A stretch of 64,000 bases of DNA from Crocinitomicaceae bacterium. GTDB taxonomy: Bacteria > Bacteroidota > Bacteroidia > Flavobacteriales_D > Crocinitomicaceae. Below are positions 18,617 through 29,900 of this stretch, one piece after another. The stretch covers positions 310,001-374,000 of the forward strand of contig JADJGJ010000002.1 in NCBI GenBank assembly GCA_016708105.1, in the 5' to 3' direction. The position numbers and the translations under genes are program-made. Within the stretch, counting starts at the first letter, position 1. Each line of letters opens with the position of its first letter. Under the pieces are notes generated by a model. It was not told where the DNA came from, ran no database searches, and worked only from the letters and a program-made list of their open reading frames with translations.

Positions 18617-21600
18617 TTATTTCAGTACAGTGACATGACCTCTTAACTGATGTTCATTTTCATCAAGGTCTTTATACATGATCACCCAAACATACACATC
18701 ATCCGGAACTTTTGTGCCATTATACGTGCCGTCCCACTGATGATCAATAGAAGATGTTGAATAAACAATTTCACCCCAACGATTAAAGATGAGCATTTCA
18801 AAGTAAGAGATATTCTGAGTTATTGCTTGAAAATAATTATTGTGCTGATCTCCATTTGGTGTAAAGGCGTTAGGAACATAGATTAAAGGATCAAAATAGA
18901 TAGGAACATTGGCGCTTGCTGTGCAGCCGTTCTGATCTACAACCGTTGCGGTATAAATCATTTCACCCGGAGGATAAACAAAATTTTCAGCGCACTCAAC
19001 ACAGTAAACATAGTAAGGAGGAGACCAAATGATGGTTCCGTTTGCTTCAGCCCAAATTGGAACCGTATCTCCCTGCACGGCATATACTGCCGGTGATACC
19101 GTAATAACAGGTGATTCATATAATTCAACGGTTGTGATTAATGAGGTAGAACATCCGTAGATATCTGTTATTGTAACTGTGTAGGTTGTGTTGTTGTTTG
19201 GGTTGGCGGTAGTCACAGAATCATGCGGATCAGAAAGTGTGCCTGTCGGAGTCCAGCTGTAGCTTACTCCGCCTGATGCCCATAATACCGCTTCACCTTC
19301 AGGACAAATAATGGTGTCCGGTGAAACATATCCTGTCACTTCAATGACATCAACATGTACGGTATCAAAAGTTGAACCGCAGGCGTTGGTGAATTTAACA
19401 GCATAACTTGTATCAACCGATGGCCAAACAAAAGGATTATAAATATTGGTTGCACTGATATTGTAATTTGGGCTCCATAAATAACTTGTCGCACCATGCG
19501 CGGCAATCTGCACTTCATCGCCTTTGCAGAGTGCAACGTAATCAACTAGATTTGGATAAGGTAAATCTTGATCAACTATGACTTTCACCGTGTCAAAAAT
19601 ATGGCATCCTTCAGGGGTGACAATTTCAACAACGTACGTGGTAGTAATTAAAGGTGTTGCTATTGGAGATGAGCTTGAAGGATCATCTAAAGAAACCGGT
19701 GGTGTCCAGGAATACGTTTCACCTCCGGCTACAAAAAGTTGAGCTGAACCTCCTACGCAAATTGCGGTATCAGGACTTGCAGCAGCATCAGCACCAAAGA
19801 CGTGTACAATAACATCAACCGTACTTTGTCCGCAATCACTTTCTACAACAACGGTGAAAGTTGTTTCTTCCCATATTGTAGCCACCGGATTTGCACTTGT
19901 GGAGTCATCTAAAAATTCACCCGGACCCCAAACATAAGAGTCGCCACCAATTGCCCAAAGTTGTACTGATTCTCCCGGACAAATAGTATCAGCAAGTGTT
20001 CCTGCTTCAGCTTGTAATAATTGAATTTCTACATCTACATACGCGGTATCCGGTAAAAAACAACCCATGGAATCAGACACAATAAGCATGGCAGTGTAGT
20101 TACCCGGTGTGGTGTAAAAGTGCGTTGGTTCGTAGTCAGTTGAAGTTGATCCATCGCCAAAATCCCAGAAGTAAGAATTCCCGTTCTGGCTGTTGTTGTC
20201 AAATATAACAGGGTCAGGAATGCATATCACGGGAGTTCCAAGACCAAGCACGGCTTCAATTTGATTTAACTCAAAAAGAAATGCCGCAAGATTACAATTG
20301 TTGCTGTTATTAGTTGGAGAAAAAACACCGGGTGAAGTTGGAAAACCATTTGGATTACCACCGCACGCCGCGCATACTGCGTGATAAATTCCGCCTCCTT
20401 TGTCAAAACGAGAAGTTCCTCCATCCACATGATCATTGGCACCGGTTGTACTTCCCATAAAGGTTGCATATTTCAACGTGAGCATATCTTTAGAATATTG
20501 AGCCAAATAGAAATTGCTGCCAGATGTGGTGAGTTGGTATGCATCCGGCGTCACAGGAAAACCAAGTGTAGTACTATTAATGGCAGATGAGTTGGTTGAA
20601 TTGGTAACACCGCCCCAGCCCGCAATAAAAATTTCATAACAATCACTTACGAGAAAAGCAGTGGGTGAAATTTCTTCGTTTCCACTACCTCTGCCAAACA
20701 CTGATGACCATTGTGTGGTAGTTAAATCATTGCTGATTTTGTGTATAAATTGTCCGCTATTGGGATTAACGTAGTGACCTGAAGTAACGGTGTAGGGACC
20801 TTTGGTTTGTCCGTAAACATAAACGTAATTATCAATGTCCAACTGAACAAAATACGCTTGATCATAATCATTTGTTCCAAGATAAGTTCCTTTTACGGTA
20901 CCATAACCGGGGGCAGCAAAACGGTAAACGTATCCATCAGTTGTACCGCCTTTGAAACTAGGATTCATGCTGCCGGTTGTGTTTAATAAATTTGCACTGG
21001 TTGTTCCGCCTGCAACAAAAATATCTCCATTAGAATCAAGTTGAACAGAGTTACCCGACTCTAAACCTGATCCACCAATATAGGTACTCCAAAGAAGTGA
21101 AGTAAGATTGCCATTGAGTTTTGCAACAATCGCATCTTGCGTGCCGCCTAAGGTGTTATCAAAACCTCCGACAATTGGAAAGTTAGTAGATTGCGTACTG
21201 GAAGTAACATAGACAGATGAATTGTCAACCATAATTTCACCGCGGAAAACATCTCCATAATTAAATGCAATGTCATTACCGCTTGACATACCGTCATTAC
21301 CTGTTCCACCAAGATACGTGCTGCCAATAATTGAATTGCCTGATGCAGATAGTTTGGTGATGAATAAATCAGATCCATCAAAAGTCACATAGTTGTCAAA
21401 CATGAAAGATGCTCCACCCTGTTTAGTGGTTTGATAAGCACCTGCGCTGACAGGAAAATTAGTTGACGAAGTAACGCCAAACACGTACAATTCATTGGCA
21501 TCATTTACAATTAATGAGTGAGGAGACTCTTCATCATTTCCACCTAAATAAGTAGAGAAAAGAATGCCTGATCCGGTTGAATTAAATTTAGTAATTCCTA

Positions 21601-22465
21601 TATCAATTTGTCCCCCGTTAAATGAGCCGTCAAGTGGTCCTGATGAGGTAGGGTATCCAGAACCAAAAACAATTCCTGCGGCAATAAGATTTTTGTTCTG
21701 ATCAGGGCATGCAGTCATTCCCCAGTTGTCAGCTGAAGAGCCTGTGAATGTAGAAAAAGTTAAATCAGGATCTATAACTAAAACAGCCGAAGTATCATAG
21801 CCGTTTGGAAAAACAAAGTGCATTTGATTTCCGTTGAGTTGATAATAACATGCAACTTCAGTTTTTTTATCATCAATGATTTGATATGCTTTTGGTTTGC
21901 CTTCAATGATATTTCCTAAACTGGTTTCAATGATTAGTTGATCATTTTGAATATATACTCTATCATGCCCTTCATACTCTACAACAAAATCTTCAGCGTT
22001 AGCACCGGGTTGAACAAGCACGTCATATTTGAGCGTAGCATTATTTTCATAGATATGTAAATCAATTCCGTTGTAGAGAGAAAGATATCTTACTTCATTA
22101 CAGGCATAAACATTAGTTGCCCATTTAGATGAATCAGAACCAAGGAAATAATTTTCATAAAATGGAGCGGGTTCACGCTCTTCAAATCCGGGATTAGGAT
22201 TAGCGCCAATAAAGTGCGTGCGCACTACGTGAGATTTCATTTCTTCAGGTTTTTCTTCATCATCATGGTGATGTCTGAATTCACTGAAATTTGTAAACGC
22301 GTATGTGAAACCGCCTTTCTCTAAAAACATCTGACCGCCGGGCACGTTGATGAGGTATTCAACATTGTCATGCCACTGACCGCGGTTTGGGCGCATCCAA
22401 ATTTCATCCTGACCAAAGATTGGCAGAAGAAAAAAGCTGAATAGGATGAGCAATAAGTTTTTCAT
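18617..22465 (-). CDS. Giant secreted DUF7948 / SBBP beta-propeller / PKD protein with type B sorting domain
   Basis: A 1282-residue exported protein starting MKNLLLILFSFFLLPIFGQ; an in-frame codon 66 nt upstream was rejected because the signal peptide starts here. The N-terminal domain (WMRPNRGQWHDNVEYLINV...) fits the DUF7948 module that precedes SBBP repeats. From about residue 230 to 640 there are seven-bladed-propeller-like SBBP repeats (STYLGGNDEESPHSLIV, YVFGVTSSTNFPVS). A PKD domain (YFWDFGDGSTSTDYEPTHFY) and several Ig-like repeats starting with SPDTAIC or similar follow, then a type B sorting domain (YVPNAFTPNGDQHNNYF, LIFNRWGEIVY). It is inferred to be a cell-surface adhesin or scaffold exported by the type IX system. 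Confidence 0.9.
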   Translation of the reverse strand: MKNLLLILFSFFLLPIFGQDEIWMRPNRGQWHDNVEYLINVPGGQMFLEKGGFTYAFTNFSEFRHHHDDEEKPEEMKSHVVRTHFIGANPNPGFEEREPAPFYENYFLGSDSSKWATNVYACNEVRYLSLYNGIDLHIYENNATLKYDVLVQPGANAEDFVVEYEGHDRVYIQNDQLIIETSLGNIIEGKPKAYQIIDDKKTEVACYYQLNGNQMHFVFPNGYDTSAVLVIDPDLTFSTFTGSSADNWGMTACPDQNKNLIAAGIVFGSGYPTSSGPLDGSFNGGQIDIGITKFNSTGSGILFSTYLGGNDEESPHSLIVNDANELYVFGVTSSTNFPVSAGAYQTTKQGGASFMFDNYVTFDGSDLFITKLSASGNSIIGSTYLGGTGNDGMSSGNDIAFNYGDVFRGEIMVDNSSVYVTSSTQSTNFPIVGGFDNTLGGTQDAIVAKLNGNLTSLLWSTYIGGSGLESGNSVQLDSNGDIFVAGGTTSANLLNTTGSMNPSFKGGTTDGYVYRFAAPGYGTVKGTYLGTNDYDQAYFVQLDIDNYVYVYGQTKGPYTVTSGHYVNPNSGQFIHKISNDLTTTQWSSVFGRGSGNEEISPTAFLVSDCYEIFIAGWGGVTNSTNSSAINSTTLGFPVTPDAYQLTTSGSNFYLAQYSKDMLTLKYATFMGSTTGANDHVDGGTSRFDKGGGIYHAVCAACGGNPNGFPTSPGVFSPTNNSNNCNLAAFLFELNQIEAVLGLGTPVICIPDPVIFDNNSQNGNSYFWDFGDGSTSTDYEPTHFYTTPGNYTAMLIVSDSMGCFLPDTAYVDVEIQLLQAEAGTLADTICPGESVQLWAIGGDSYVWGPGEFLDDSTSANPVATIWEETTFTVVVESDCGQSTVDVIVHVFGADAAASPDTAICVGGSAQLFVAGGETYSWTPPVSLDDPSSSSPIATPLITTTYVVEIVTPEGCHIFDTVKVIVDQDLPYPNLVDYVALCKGDEVQIAAHGATSYLWSPNYNISATNIYNPFVWPSVDTSYAVKFTNACGSTFDTVHVDVIEVTGYVSPDTIICPEGEAVLWASGGVSYSWTPTGTLSDPHDSVTTANPNNNTTYTVTITDIYGCSTSLITTVELYESPVITVSPAVYAVQGDTVPIWAEANGTIIWSPPYYVYCVECAENFVYPPGEMIYTATVVDQNGCTASANVPIYFDPLIYVPNAFTPNGDQHNNYFQAITQNISYFEMLIFNRWGEIVYSTSSIDHQWDGTYNGTKVPDDVYVWVIMYKDLDENEHQLRGHVTVLK

Positions 22466-22737
22466 TTCAATGTATGCTTGACCAGGTTTGGTTTGTATGA
22501 TGATGAAATGAGGTACACAAGGGTTGCACAAAATTCATCTATCAAATACCGTACCTGTCTAAACGTTTAACGGCTTAATAAGGTTGCTTTGTAAGCTCTG
22601 ATCAAATGTACTAAAAATCAACGATTTAATTTGTGTCCTGCTTAAAATGTATGATCTAGTGAGTTAACGGTAATTGATTGGCTTTGTTTTGCGTGAGCCG
22701 AGTAAAAAGACTAAGTCCCTTTAGAGATCTTTGAAAA

Positions 22738-23181
22738 TCAGTATTTTTCTTCTTTAGAAATATTGCCTTCTTCATCGTAGAAGGTCCAGGTTCCGGTTTT
22801 TAGGTCATTTTTATATTCACCCACATACCTGATTTGTCCGTTAGGAAAAAAAGTAATTGAATGACCTTCTTTTTTTCCCTTGGTGTAATATGACTCACTC
22901 CATTTATTTCCGTTATCATAATATGAAATCCAAAGCCCTTCACGTTGAAGTGAGTCATTGTAAATTCCTTTCATTTTTACCGCACCGTTGGGATGATAAT
23001 CAGTATAATCACCGGGTAAAATTTCAGGCGTCAATGAATTATTTTGGATAGGATTAGTTTGTGTTTTGGTTGAGTCATTCTCTCTTTTATCTTCTTTATT
23101 TTTTCCCCCGTTACAAGAAATAAACGCGATTAAAATCAGAGAAAAAAACACGACAGAAAAAGCGAATTTATTTTTTTGCAT
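22738..23181 (-). CDS. MORN-variant (YwqK-like) repeat lipoprotein
   Basis: A 147-residue lipoprotein; start MQKNKFAFS, lipobox FISC. An alternative start at 23202 would add seven residues before a weaker signal peptide. After a charged linker it holds at least three MORN-variant repeats (YHPNGAVKMKGIYNDSL, YYDNGNKWSESYYTKGKKEG, FFPNGQIRYVGEYKNDLKTG), the family often labelled YwqK antitoxin. There is no toxin gene beside it, so that label probably misleads; in Bacteroidota these repeats are common in surface lipoproteins. It lies 30 nt downstream of the long-chain prenyl synthase gene and is likely co-transcribed. Confidence 0.8.
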   Translation of the reverse strand: MQKNKFAFSVVFFSLILIAFISCNGGKNKEDKRENDSTKTQTNPIQNNSLTPEILPGDYTDYHPNGAVKMKGIYNDSLQREGLWISYYDNGNKWSESYYTKGKKEGHSITFFPNGQIRYVGEYKNDLKTGTWTFYDEEGNISKEEKY

Positions 23182-23211
23182 GATTGAAAAATTCAATTCC
23201 ATAAGTGCATA

Positions 23212-24189
23212 CTATTTTTCACGATAAACGGTGTATTCAACTAAACCGGCAAGAGCATTTTTTGGGGCTGAGTCGGGGAATTCATTCAAAAGATTCAACG
23301 CTTCATTTTTCAATTCAATCATTTTGTCATAGGCATATTTTACACCGCCTGAAGACACTACTAATTCAATTGCGCGCTTAACTTTAGCAGATTCTTCGTT
23401 GTGATTTTTAACGATATTCATAAGCTCTCTTTGAATTTCTGCGCTTGCATTTTTCAAGGCAAAAATTAAGGGTAGCGTAATTTTTCTTTCACGAATATCA
23501 TTGCCGGTTGGTTTTCCAATTTTATCACCATCACCGTAATCAAAAATGTCATCTTTAATTTGAAAAGCCAGCCCAACTAATTCACCAAACTTTTTCATTT
23601 TATCAACTTGATCTTGATCATCAGAAACTGACGATGCGCCGGCTGCGCAACAAGATGCGATCAGTGAAGCTGTTTTTTGTCTGATGATTTCAAAATATAT
23701 TTCTTCGGTGATATCTAATTTTCTCGCTTTTTCAATTTGAAGTAATTCGCCTTCACTCATTTCTTTTACCGCGGTGGAAACAATTTGTAGAATTTTAAAT
23801 TCTTTGTTTTCTACCGATAAAAGTAAACCTCTTGAAAGCAGATAATCTCCAACGAGTACTGCAATTTTATTTTTCCATAAAGCGTTGACAGAGAAAAAAC
23901 CACGACGTTCGTTAGCATCATCAACAACATCATCATGAACTAAGGTAGCGGTGTGCAAAAGTTCAATTAATCCGGCGGCGGTGTAGGTTGAATCTTTCAC
24001 TTGTCCGTTAATGCATTTTGCAGAGAGAAAAACAAACATGGGGCGCATTTGTTTGCCCTGTCTTTTGATTACATAATGCATGATTTTATCTAGCAGAGCA
24101 ACGTCAGTGCGCAATGATTCTTTGAATTTGTCTTCAAAAATCAACATCTCATCTTTTACGCTGTCTTTTATTTCCTGCACGGATACCAT
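23212..24189 (-). CDS. Long-chain polyprenyl diphosphate synthase (quinone side chain)
   Basis: A 325-residue trans-prenyltransferase. The first aspartate-rich motif is HDDVVDD (D86, D87, D90) and the second IKDDIFD (D213, D214, D217). Residues four and five before the first motif are small (A81, T82), which in characterised enzymes allows long products (C30-C40), so a role in menaquinone side-chain synthesis is inferred. A TATCTTTG box (minus strand, 24202-24195) ends 5 nt before the ATG, suggesting a leaderless transcript or internal promoter. truB lies 68 nt upstream on the same strand. Confidence 0.9.
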   Translation of the reverse strand: MVSVQEIKDSVKDEMLIFEDKFKESLRTDVALLDKIMHYVIKRQGKQMRPMFVFLSAKCINGQVKDSTYTAAGLIELLHTATLVHDDVVDDANERRGFFSVNALWKNKIAVLVGDYLLSRGLLLSVENKEFKILQIVSTAVKEMSEGELLQIEKARKLDITEEIYFEIIRQKTASLIASCCAAGASSVSDDQDQVDKMKKFGELVGLAFQIKDDIFDYGDGDKIGKPTGNDIRERKITLPLIFALKNASAEIQRELMNIVKNHNEESAKVKRAIELVVSSGGVKYAYDKMIELKNEALNLLNEFPDSAPKNALAGLVEYTVYREK

Positions 24190-24257
24190 GTTTGCAAAGA
24201 TAGCGCCGAGAGGTTAAAATCAGATAAAAAAATTATGCATTGTGGCAAGATTTACTA

Positions 24258-24947
24258 CTAGTCAGAGTTTTCTGTTAATGAATCAACAAAAATTTCAGGG
24301 GTGACAGCATGTGCAACTTGAAAATTTCCAATTGCCGTGCGGCGCAATGCCGTGAGATGTCCGCCGCATTTCAGAATCAAACCAAAATCGTTTGCAATAC
24401 TTCTGATATAGGTGCCTTTTGAACATGTGATTTTAAAATGAATATCAGGCAACGCAATGCCGGTAATTAAGAACTCAGAAACCAGAATTTTTTTTGGTTT
24501 TAATATGACATCTTTCCCTGCACGAGCCAAGTCATACGCTCGTTTTCCATCCACTCGTTTGGCGCTAAAAATGGGAGGCATTTGATCATATTCACCGGTT
24601 AACTTGCGTGCTGCTTCAACCAACATTTCTTCAGTGAGGTGATTCAGTTCAAAAGTTTGATCAATTTCAGTTTCAAGATCAAAAGAAGGAGTAGTTGCTC
24701 CAACCCGAATGGTACCGGAATAAGTTTTGTCCAAACCCATGAGTGAATCAATTTCTTTTGTTTTTTTTCCGGTGCAGATGATGAGTAACCCTGTGGCAAG
24801 CGGGTCAAGTGTTCCGGCGTGTCCAACCTTGATGTTTTTTACTCCGGTTTTTCGTTTCAAGTGATGTCTGATTTTATTCACTGCCTGAAATGATGTCCAG
24901 GTAAGTGGCTTATCAATGAGTAAAATTTCACCGGCAACAAAATCCAT
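24258..24947 (-). CDS. truB: tRNA pseudouridine(55) synthase
   Basis: A 229-residue enzyme that makes pseudouridine 55 in the T-loop of tRNAs. The family core GHAGTLDPLATG is present with the catalytic aspartate at D48, preceded by the conserved LLIDKPLTWTSF. KVGHAGTLD and YIRSIANDFG follow the TruB pattern; the short C-terminal PUA tail is reduced, as is usual in Bacteroidota. Its start codon shares one base with the uppP stop (TGATG), so translation is probably coupled within the ftsX-DUF3098-uppP-truB operon. Confidence 0.95.
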   Translation of the reverse strand: MDFVAGEILLIDKPLTWTSFQAVNKIRHHLKRKTGVKNIKVGHAGTLDPLATGLLIICTGKKTKEIDSLMGLDKTYSGTIRVGATTPSFDLETEIDQTFELNHLTEEMLVEAARKLTGEYDQMPPIFSAKRVDGKRAYDLARAGKDVILKPKKILVSEFLITGIALPDIHFKITCSKGTYIRSIANDFGLILKCGGHLTALRRTAIGNFQVAHAVTPEIFVDSLTENSD

Positions 24948-25741
24948 CAGATGATTTGAAGATTATATCCACCCCAAATAAGGGAAAGCAAAATGATTCC
25001 AACAACAATGCGATAATATCCAAAAACGCGAAAACCATTTTTAGTGAGATATCCGATAAATGATTTGATGGCAACAAATGCAACAACAAAAGCAACTATG
25101 TTACCTACTATCAAGATCCATATTTCATTATTGGTTGATTCAATGAGCATATCTTTTTCATCCCACATAGTTTTTACTGTTGCTGCAAACATGGTAGGTA
25201 CGGCAAGAAAAAATGAAAATTCGGCAGCCGCTTTTCTGGTAAGTTTTTGTGAAAGTCCTCCAACAATAGTGGCGGCTGATCTTGAAACGCCGGGCACCAT
25301 AGCAAGGCACTGTATCAGCCCAATAAAAAAAGCTGAAATAAAAGTTACTTCACCTTTTCCTTCGGTTTCATTTTTTGCAAACCATTTGTCAATGAAAATG
25401 AGAAAAACACCACCCACTAATAAAGAAATGGCAACCACTGTAACATTGTCAAGCAAGCCATCAATGGTATCTTTTAATAATAAACCTATAATTCCGGTTG
25501 GAATAAATGCAACAAAAAGTTTGTAGTAGAATGACATGGATTGAAAAAACTTTTTGAAGTATAAAACTACCACAGATAGAATAGCGCCAAACTGAATGGC
25601 AACTGTAAAAAGTTTTGTAAAATCATCATCTGCAATACCCATAAAGGTTGATGCGATGATCATGTGTCCGGTGGAAGAAACGGGTAAAAATTCAGTGAGG
25701 CCTTCAATGATGGCCAGTAAAATTGCTGCGAAAAAATCCAT
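24947..25741 (-). CDS. uppP: Undecaprenyl-diphosphate phosphatase
   Basis: A 264-residue polytopic inner-membrane enzyme that recycles undecaprenyl diphosphate for peptidoglycan and O-antigen synthesis. Both family signatures are visible: EGLTEFLPVSSTGH (residues 13-26, with the catalytic glutamates) and PGVSRSAATI with the conserved arginine. Hydrophobic segments fit about eight helices. It lies 3 nt downstream of the DUF3098 gene and overlaps truB by one base. The order ftsX, DUF3098, uppP, truB is a conserved Bacteroidota arrangement from my knowledge of the phylum. Confidence 0.96.
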   Translation of the reverse strand: MDFFAAILLAIIEGLTEFLPVSSTGHMIIASTFMGIADDDFTKLFTVAIQFGAILSVVVLYFKKFFQSMSFYYKLFVAFIPTGIIGLLLKDTIDGLLDNVTVVAISLLVGGVFLIFIDKWFAKNETEGKGEVTFISAFFIGLIQCLAMVPGVSRSAATIVGGLSQKLTRKAAAEFSFFLAVPTMFAATVKTMWDEKDMLIESTNNEIWILIVGNIVAFVVAFVAIKSFIGYLTKNGFRVFGYYRIVVGIILLSLIWGGYNLQII

Positions 25742-25744
25742 GGA

Positions 25745-25984
25745 TTAAACCTGTACGTTCGGTTTTTTCATGATGCCGTAAATCACCACTGCATACCCTG
25801 CAATAACCAAAAACGGAGCAATGGTAATACGCACTGATGAGAATAATTCGTCTGCATTAAATACATTCGGATCTTCAGAACCGCCGCCAATCATTAGCAC
25901 AAAACCAAGTAATGTAACTGCTATACCGGCAAGTATGATGTAGATATTATTTTTTCCGAAAACAAATTTTTCTTTTGCTGCCAT
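25745..25984 (-). CDS. DUF3098 small membrane protein
   Basis: A 79-residue protein with two hydrophobic segments (about 14-32 and 53-71) and the family pattern FVFGKNNIYIILAGIAVTLLG. DUF3098 proteins are found in Bacteroidota almost always between ftsX and uppP. The function is unknown; the position suggests a role in envelope or division. Spacing is 3 nt on both sides, within the operon. Confidence 0.9.
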   Translation of the reverse strand: MAAKEKFVFGKNNIYIILAGIAVTLLGFVLMIGGGSEDPNVFNADELFSSVRITIAPFLVIAGYAVVIYGIMKKPNVQV

Positions 25985-25987
25985 ACG

Positions 25988-26860
25988 TCAATAGAGGTTG
26001 TCAAGATTTAGGCGAAGATACTTACGTAAAGCGAAAAAAGTTGAAAGTACAGTCATAATTATTCCAAAAATTACAATTCCGGCCAGAACTATTAGGAAAA
26101 TAGAGACATCAGTCATCTCCAGAAAAATAGGATCATAGCGTTCAAGTAGCATGATGAAACCTAATACCAAACTACCGGCAATCAAACCTGAAATAATAGC
26201 CTGACCAATGGCTGACAGAATAAATGGTCGTTGAATAAATGTGGGTGTGGCGCCAACCAATTGCATAGTTTTAATGAGAAATCGCTTAGAGTACAAGGAC
26301 AACCGAATGGTGTTATTAATCATTCCAACTGCAATGAATAATAGCATTAAGGCAATGAGCAGAACAAAATATACCAGCCTTTGTAGATTTTTATTTACCT
26401 CTTCAAAAACTTCTTCTCGGTATGATACTTCAGTGAGTTGACCCGCATATTCCTGCATGAGTTCAGCTTCAATTTTTTTGACGCTTTCGCCGTTAAAATG
26501 TGATTCTTTCAATGTGATGATGACTGATTGACTAAGTGGATTTTCATTGTCAATGATAGCTAAAGCAGAATCACCAACTTCTTCACGCAGTATTTCCCAG
26601 GCTTCACTACTTGAGCGGTAGTAAGCTTTTGAAACGTATGTTTTAGCTGCAAGTTCACGTTCAATGACAGCCAGTTCTGCCTCTGTGACATCTTGTTCAA
26701 AAAATAAGTCAATCTCAAAACTTTCAATTTTACTATTTTTAAGATGATTAAGACCCAAGATAAACCAGGTAACTACGCCGGTGATGAACAATACCATGAC
26801 AATTCCAATCACGGTTGAAACGTATGCTGTTTTTAAACCTCGTTTTGGAGCTTGCGCCAT
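25988..26860 (-). CDS. ftsX: Cell division permease FtsX
   Basis: A 290-residue membrane protein with the FtsX plan: one helix at about 15-37, an extracytoplasmic domain of some 120 residues (SFEIDLFFEQDV...NPLSQSVIITLKE), then three helices at about 160-185, 205-230 and 255-280. FtsX works with the ATPase FtsE to control peptidoglycan hydrolases at the septum; ftsE is not in the window. It is the first gene of the ftsX-DUF3098-uppP-truB cluster. No clear -7 box was seen in the 105 nt before it. Confidence 0.93.
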   Translation of the reverse strand: MAQAPKRGLKTAYVSTVIGIVMVLFITGVVTWFILGLNHLKNSKIESFEIDLFFEQDVTEAELAVIERELAAKTYVSKAYYRSSSEAWEILREEVGDSALAIIDNENPLSQSVIITLKESHFNGESVKKIEAELMQEYAGQLTEVSYREEVFEEVNKNLQRLVYFVLLIALMLLFIAVGMINNTIRLSLYSKRFLIKTMQLVGATPTFIQRPFILSAIGQAIISGLIAGSLVLGFIMLLERYDPIFLEMTDVSIFLIVLAGIVIFGIIMTVLSTFFALRKYLRLNLDNLY

Positions 26861-26965
26861 CTCAAAAAATTAGATAGGCGTAAAATTATAAAAGAAAGAC
26901 AAGCAAGCCCGGCAAGAAATCATCTCAAAGGCAGAATTTGTGAAAAATGATAAGTTGAAAACCCG

Positions 26966-29900
26966 TTAATTTCTTACCAAATGCACCGTGCCCTGCCCTT
27001 CAAACTCAGTACCGTTTGATGCTACTCCGTGATAAATGAAAAAGTAGACACCATCAGTTGCCGGTTTTCCGTTTTTGGTGGTGCCGTCCCATGCATCAGT
27101 GATACTAGTGAACTGGAACATCTCTTTACCCCAACGGTCAAATACTGTACACTCAAATTCAACAATTGCAGTTTGACGATTTTCAAAAGTGAATAAAGGG
27201 TTAGCTGCATCATTGCCCGGTGTGAACACGTTAGGTGCAACCAAAGTTGGGTAATCATAAATTGTCAACACCTTGCAGGTTGTATCTGAACATCCGTTTT
27301 TATTTAATGCAACCAAACAAACTTCATATTGCCCTTCAGCATAATAACATGTATCAAATACTTCATTTACATCATGGCTAATTTGCCAAGGTAAGTTATA
27401 CCCCATTTCCCAGAAGAAGGTGGTATCAGCCAAAGGATCATATTCATTAGCAAAATATTGTGATGTATTTTCAAATTCAGTACATACAATTGCAGTTCCT
27501 GAAAGTGAAGGAATATCTAATGATGCATCAGCAGATAATACATTGAAATTGGCAATTGGATTAACTGAATCTAGCTGAATAGTTTCAACTAAAGTACAAC
27601 CTACATCATCAGTCACCGTCATTTGATATGTAGCCGGATTCAAGCCTCCCCATGTTGTAGCATTTGTATTTGCTCCGGTTGATAAATTCACCCATTCATA
27701 TTCATAATCAGGCACACCACCACTTGCTGATGCGTACACAACACCATTACCTGATTGATATGAGAACATGCGACAAAAAGCAGGGTGTGAACCAAATTCT
27801 GCAAACACGATTTCAGGATTTTGTGTCAAGGTAAATTCATATTGGTTGTAGCATAATTCGTCTTGTATAGTAAGCACGTAAGTTCCTATGGGCAATCCGC
27901 TTGCTAGATTTGAAGTTGAAGGAGGATTTGGAATAACACCTGCAAGGTTCCAGAAATAACTTACATTACCCACTGCATTTGAAACGCTGTCAACAATAAT
28001 TCCGCCGGTGCTGTCACCATAACAAAGAATGTCTTTGACGGTAAAGTGTCCGTATAGAGAATCAGGCTGTCCTAAATCAATCTGAATAGAATCTTTGCAA
28101 CCATTGTCATCAGTCACAAATGCCCAATAGGTTCCGGCTGACAAATTATTAAAAGTATTACTTGAGTTTGCCGGATTCCATGAATACGTTACCGGACTTA
28201 CTCCTCCGGTTGAAGATACAGTAATTGATCCGTCACTGAAACCATAACAAACCGGTTCATTTTGATTGGTAACATAAACGTCTAATTCTTGTGGTGCCCC
28301 AATAACAATTGGAATGGTCACCTCACATCCTGAATCATCTGTAATAGTTACGCTCCAGTTTCCGGGCTCAAGACCGTTTTGCGTGTTATTTGTCCAGTTG
28401 CCTGAAAGAATTTGTCCTGAAGGGCCGTTCCAAACAATGGTCACAACACTGCCACTTGGCGTTGGTGTTGCAGAAATTTGTGCGCTGCCATTGCCATCAC
28501 CGTAGCAAGCCTCATCAGTTTGTGCTACAATTTGTACATCTATATAGTGACCGGTAGATGTGATGGTAACTGCACTATCCGTAATGCATCCCTCTTGATC
28601 TGCAACAATGATGTTTACCAATGTTCCTGCAATATCAGAATATGAATCGGTTGTTCCTGTTGTTGGCGGATCACCGGCCATAATAATTGTGTAGGGTGCT
28701 CCATTTCCTGATGTGCCGTTCACAGTTACATCTACGTCACCGTTACCACCCAACGGACAAGTAAGTGCCGGTGTTACCGTAATATTCTGAATAACCGGTG
28801 CAAGAAAATTTCCACTAATGCTTGCGGTACATCCTTGCGCATCGGTTATATCAATCTCATACGTGTCACCATTTTCAAAATCTGTGATGGTTGCGGTACC
28901 TCCGTTTGGTACTGAGGTTGAAACTAAATTTCCATCACCTTGATTCACGATAGAATAGTTACCTGATCCGCCTGAAATTTGAATATCCATGCCGTTCACC
29001 ACCGCAGGCGGATTACAATTAATAACTGCCGTTGTTTGAATCGCACAAGCATACGTAACCTGCACAGCATCTCCTAATACAAAACAGTCATTGTTATTTT
29101 TATCCCAATGTAAACCACCGTTATCATTTACTCCGTTGGCTACGTTATTATTTCCTCCAACACCATCATCACCTGCAATGGGAACAAACCAGTAGGTTCC
29201 GCAACCTAAACCTGAAATAACCGGACTAGTTCCATTATTGATATCAGACAAAACATCACCTGGAATGATCATATTTAAAAATCCGGGATCAGTTGCAGGG
29301 TCAGCGCTGGTTGGTGCTGCATCATATACAAGCCACATGAGTTGGGCAGAATAAATACCATCACCAATTGGCAAGGGTAAGGTGTCATTAGGCAAAATAT
29401 AATCACCGTTGCTGATTATTTCAAAATCTTCTCCTTCACACAAGTAAACCGGAGCAGCGGTGAGTGATCCATTTTTTTCTATGACGTAAGTTCCGGGGTT
29501 AGAAACGCAAGGATCAGGAGTAACTATATTACAGTTGGTTCCACCGGTACCTCCTGACTGAACTAATGTGAGGTCTTGAACAATACTGGCAAAGTTGGCA
29601 ATTAAAATAACATATACTTGTCCAACTACTGCACTTGGAATATTGATAAATTCTGTAGCTGACGGAGATATTCCGCAATCAATTACCACATCTGAACCCG
29701 GCGCATTACCGAGGTTACCGCAATTATTCACCGCATCAGCATAACTGGCAAAAGGACCCCAGCAAACAAAATCAATATCTGAGCCTGCCGTCAATGTCAT
29801 ATCAATATTACCTGCAATACCCACTTCAAGATAGTACCATGATGGGTTAGGGCCTGTCCACATACACCCATAATTGTTGGTTGGAAATGCTGATACTGCA

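Noticed and set aside
22738..23181. Toxin-antitoxin module based on the YwqK label
   Set aside because: Only the MORN-variant lipoprotein is present; no toxin gene is adjacent, and the signal peptide and lipobox point to a surface role.
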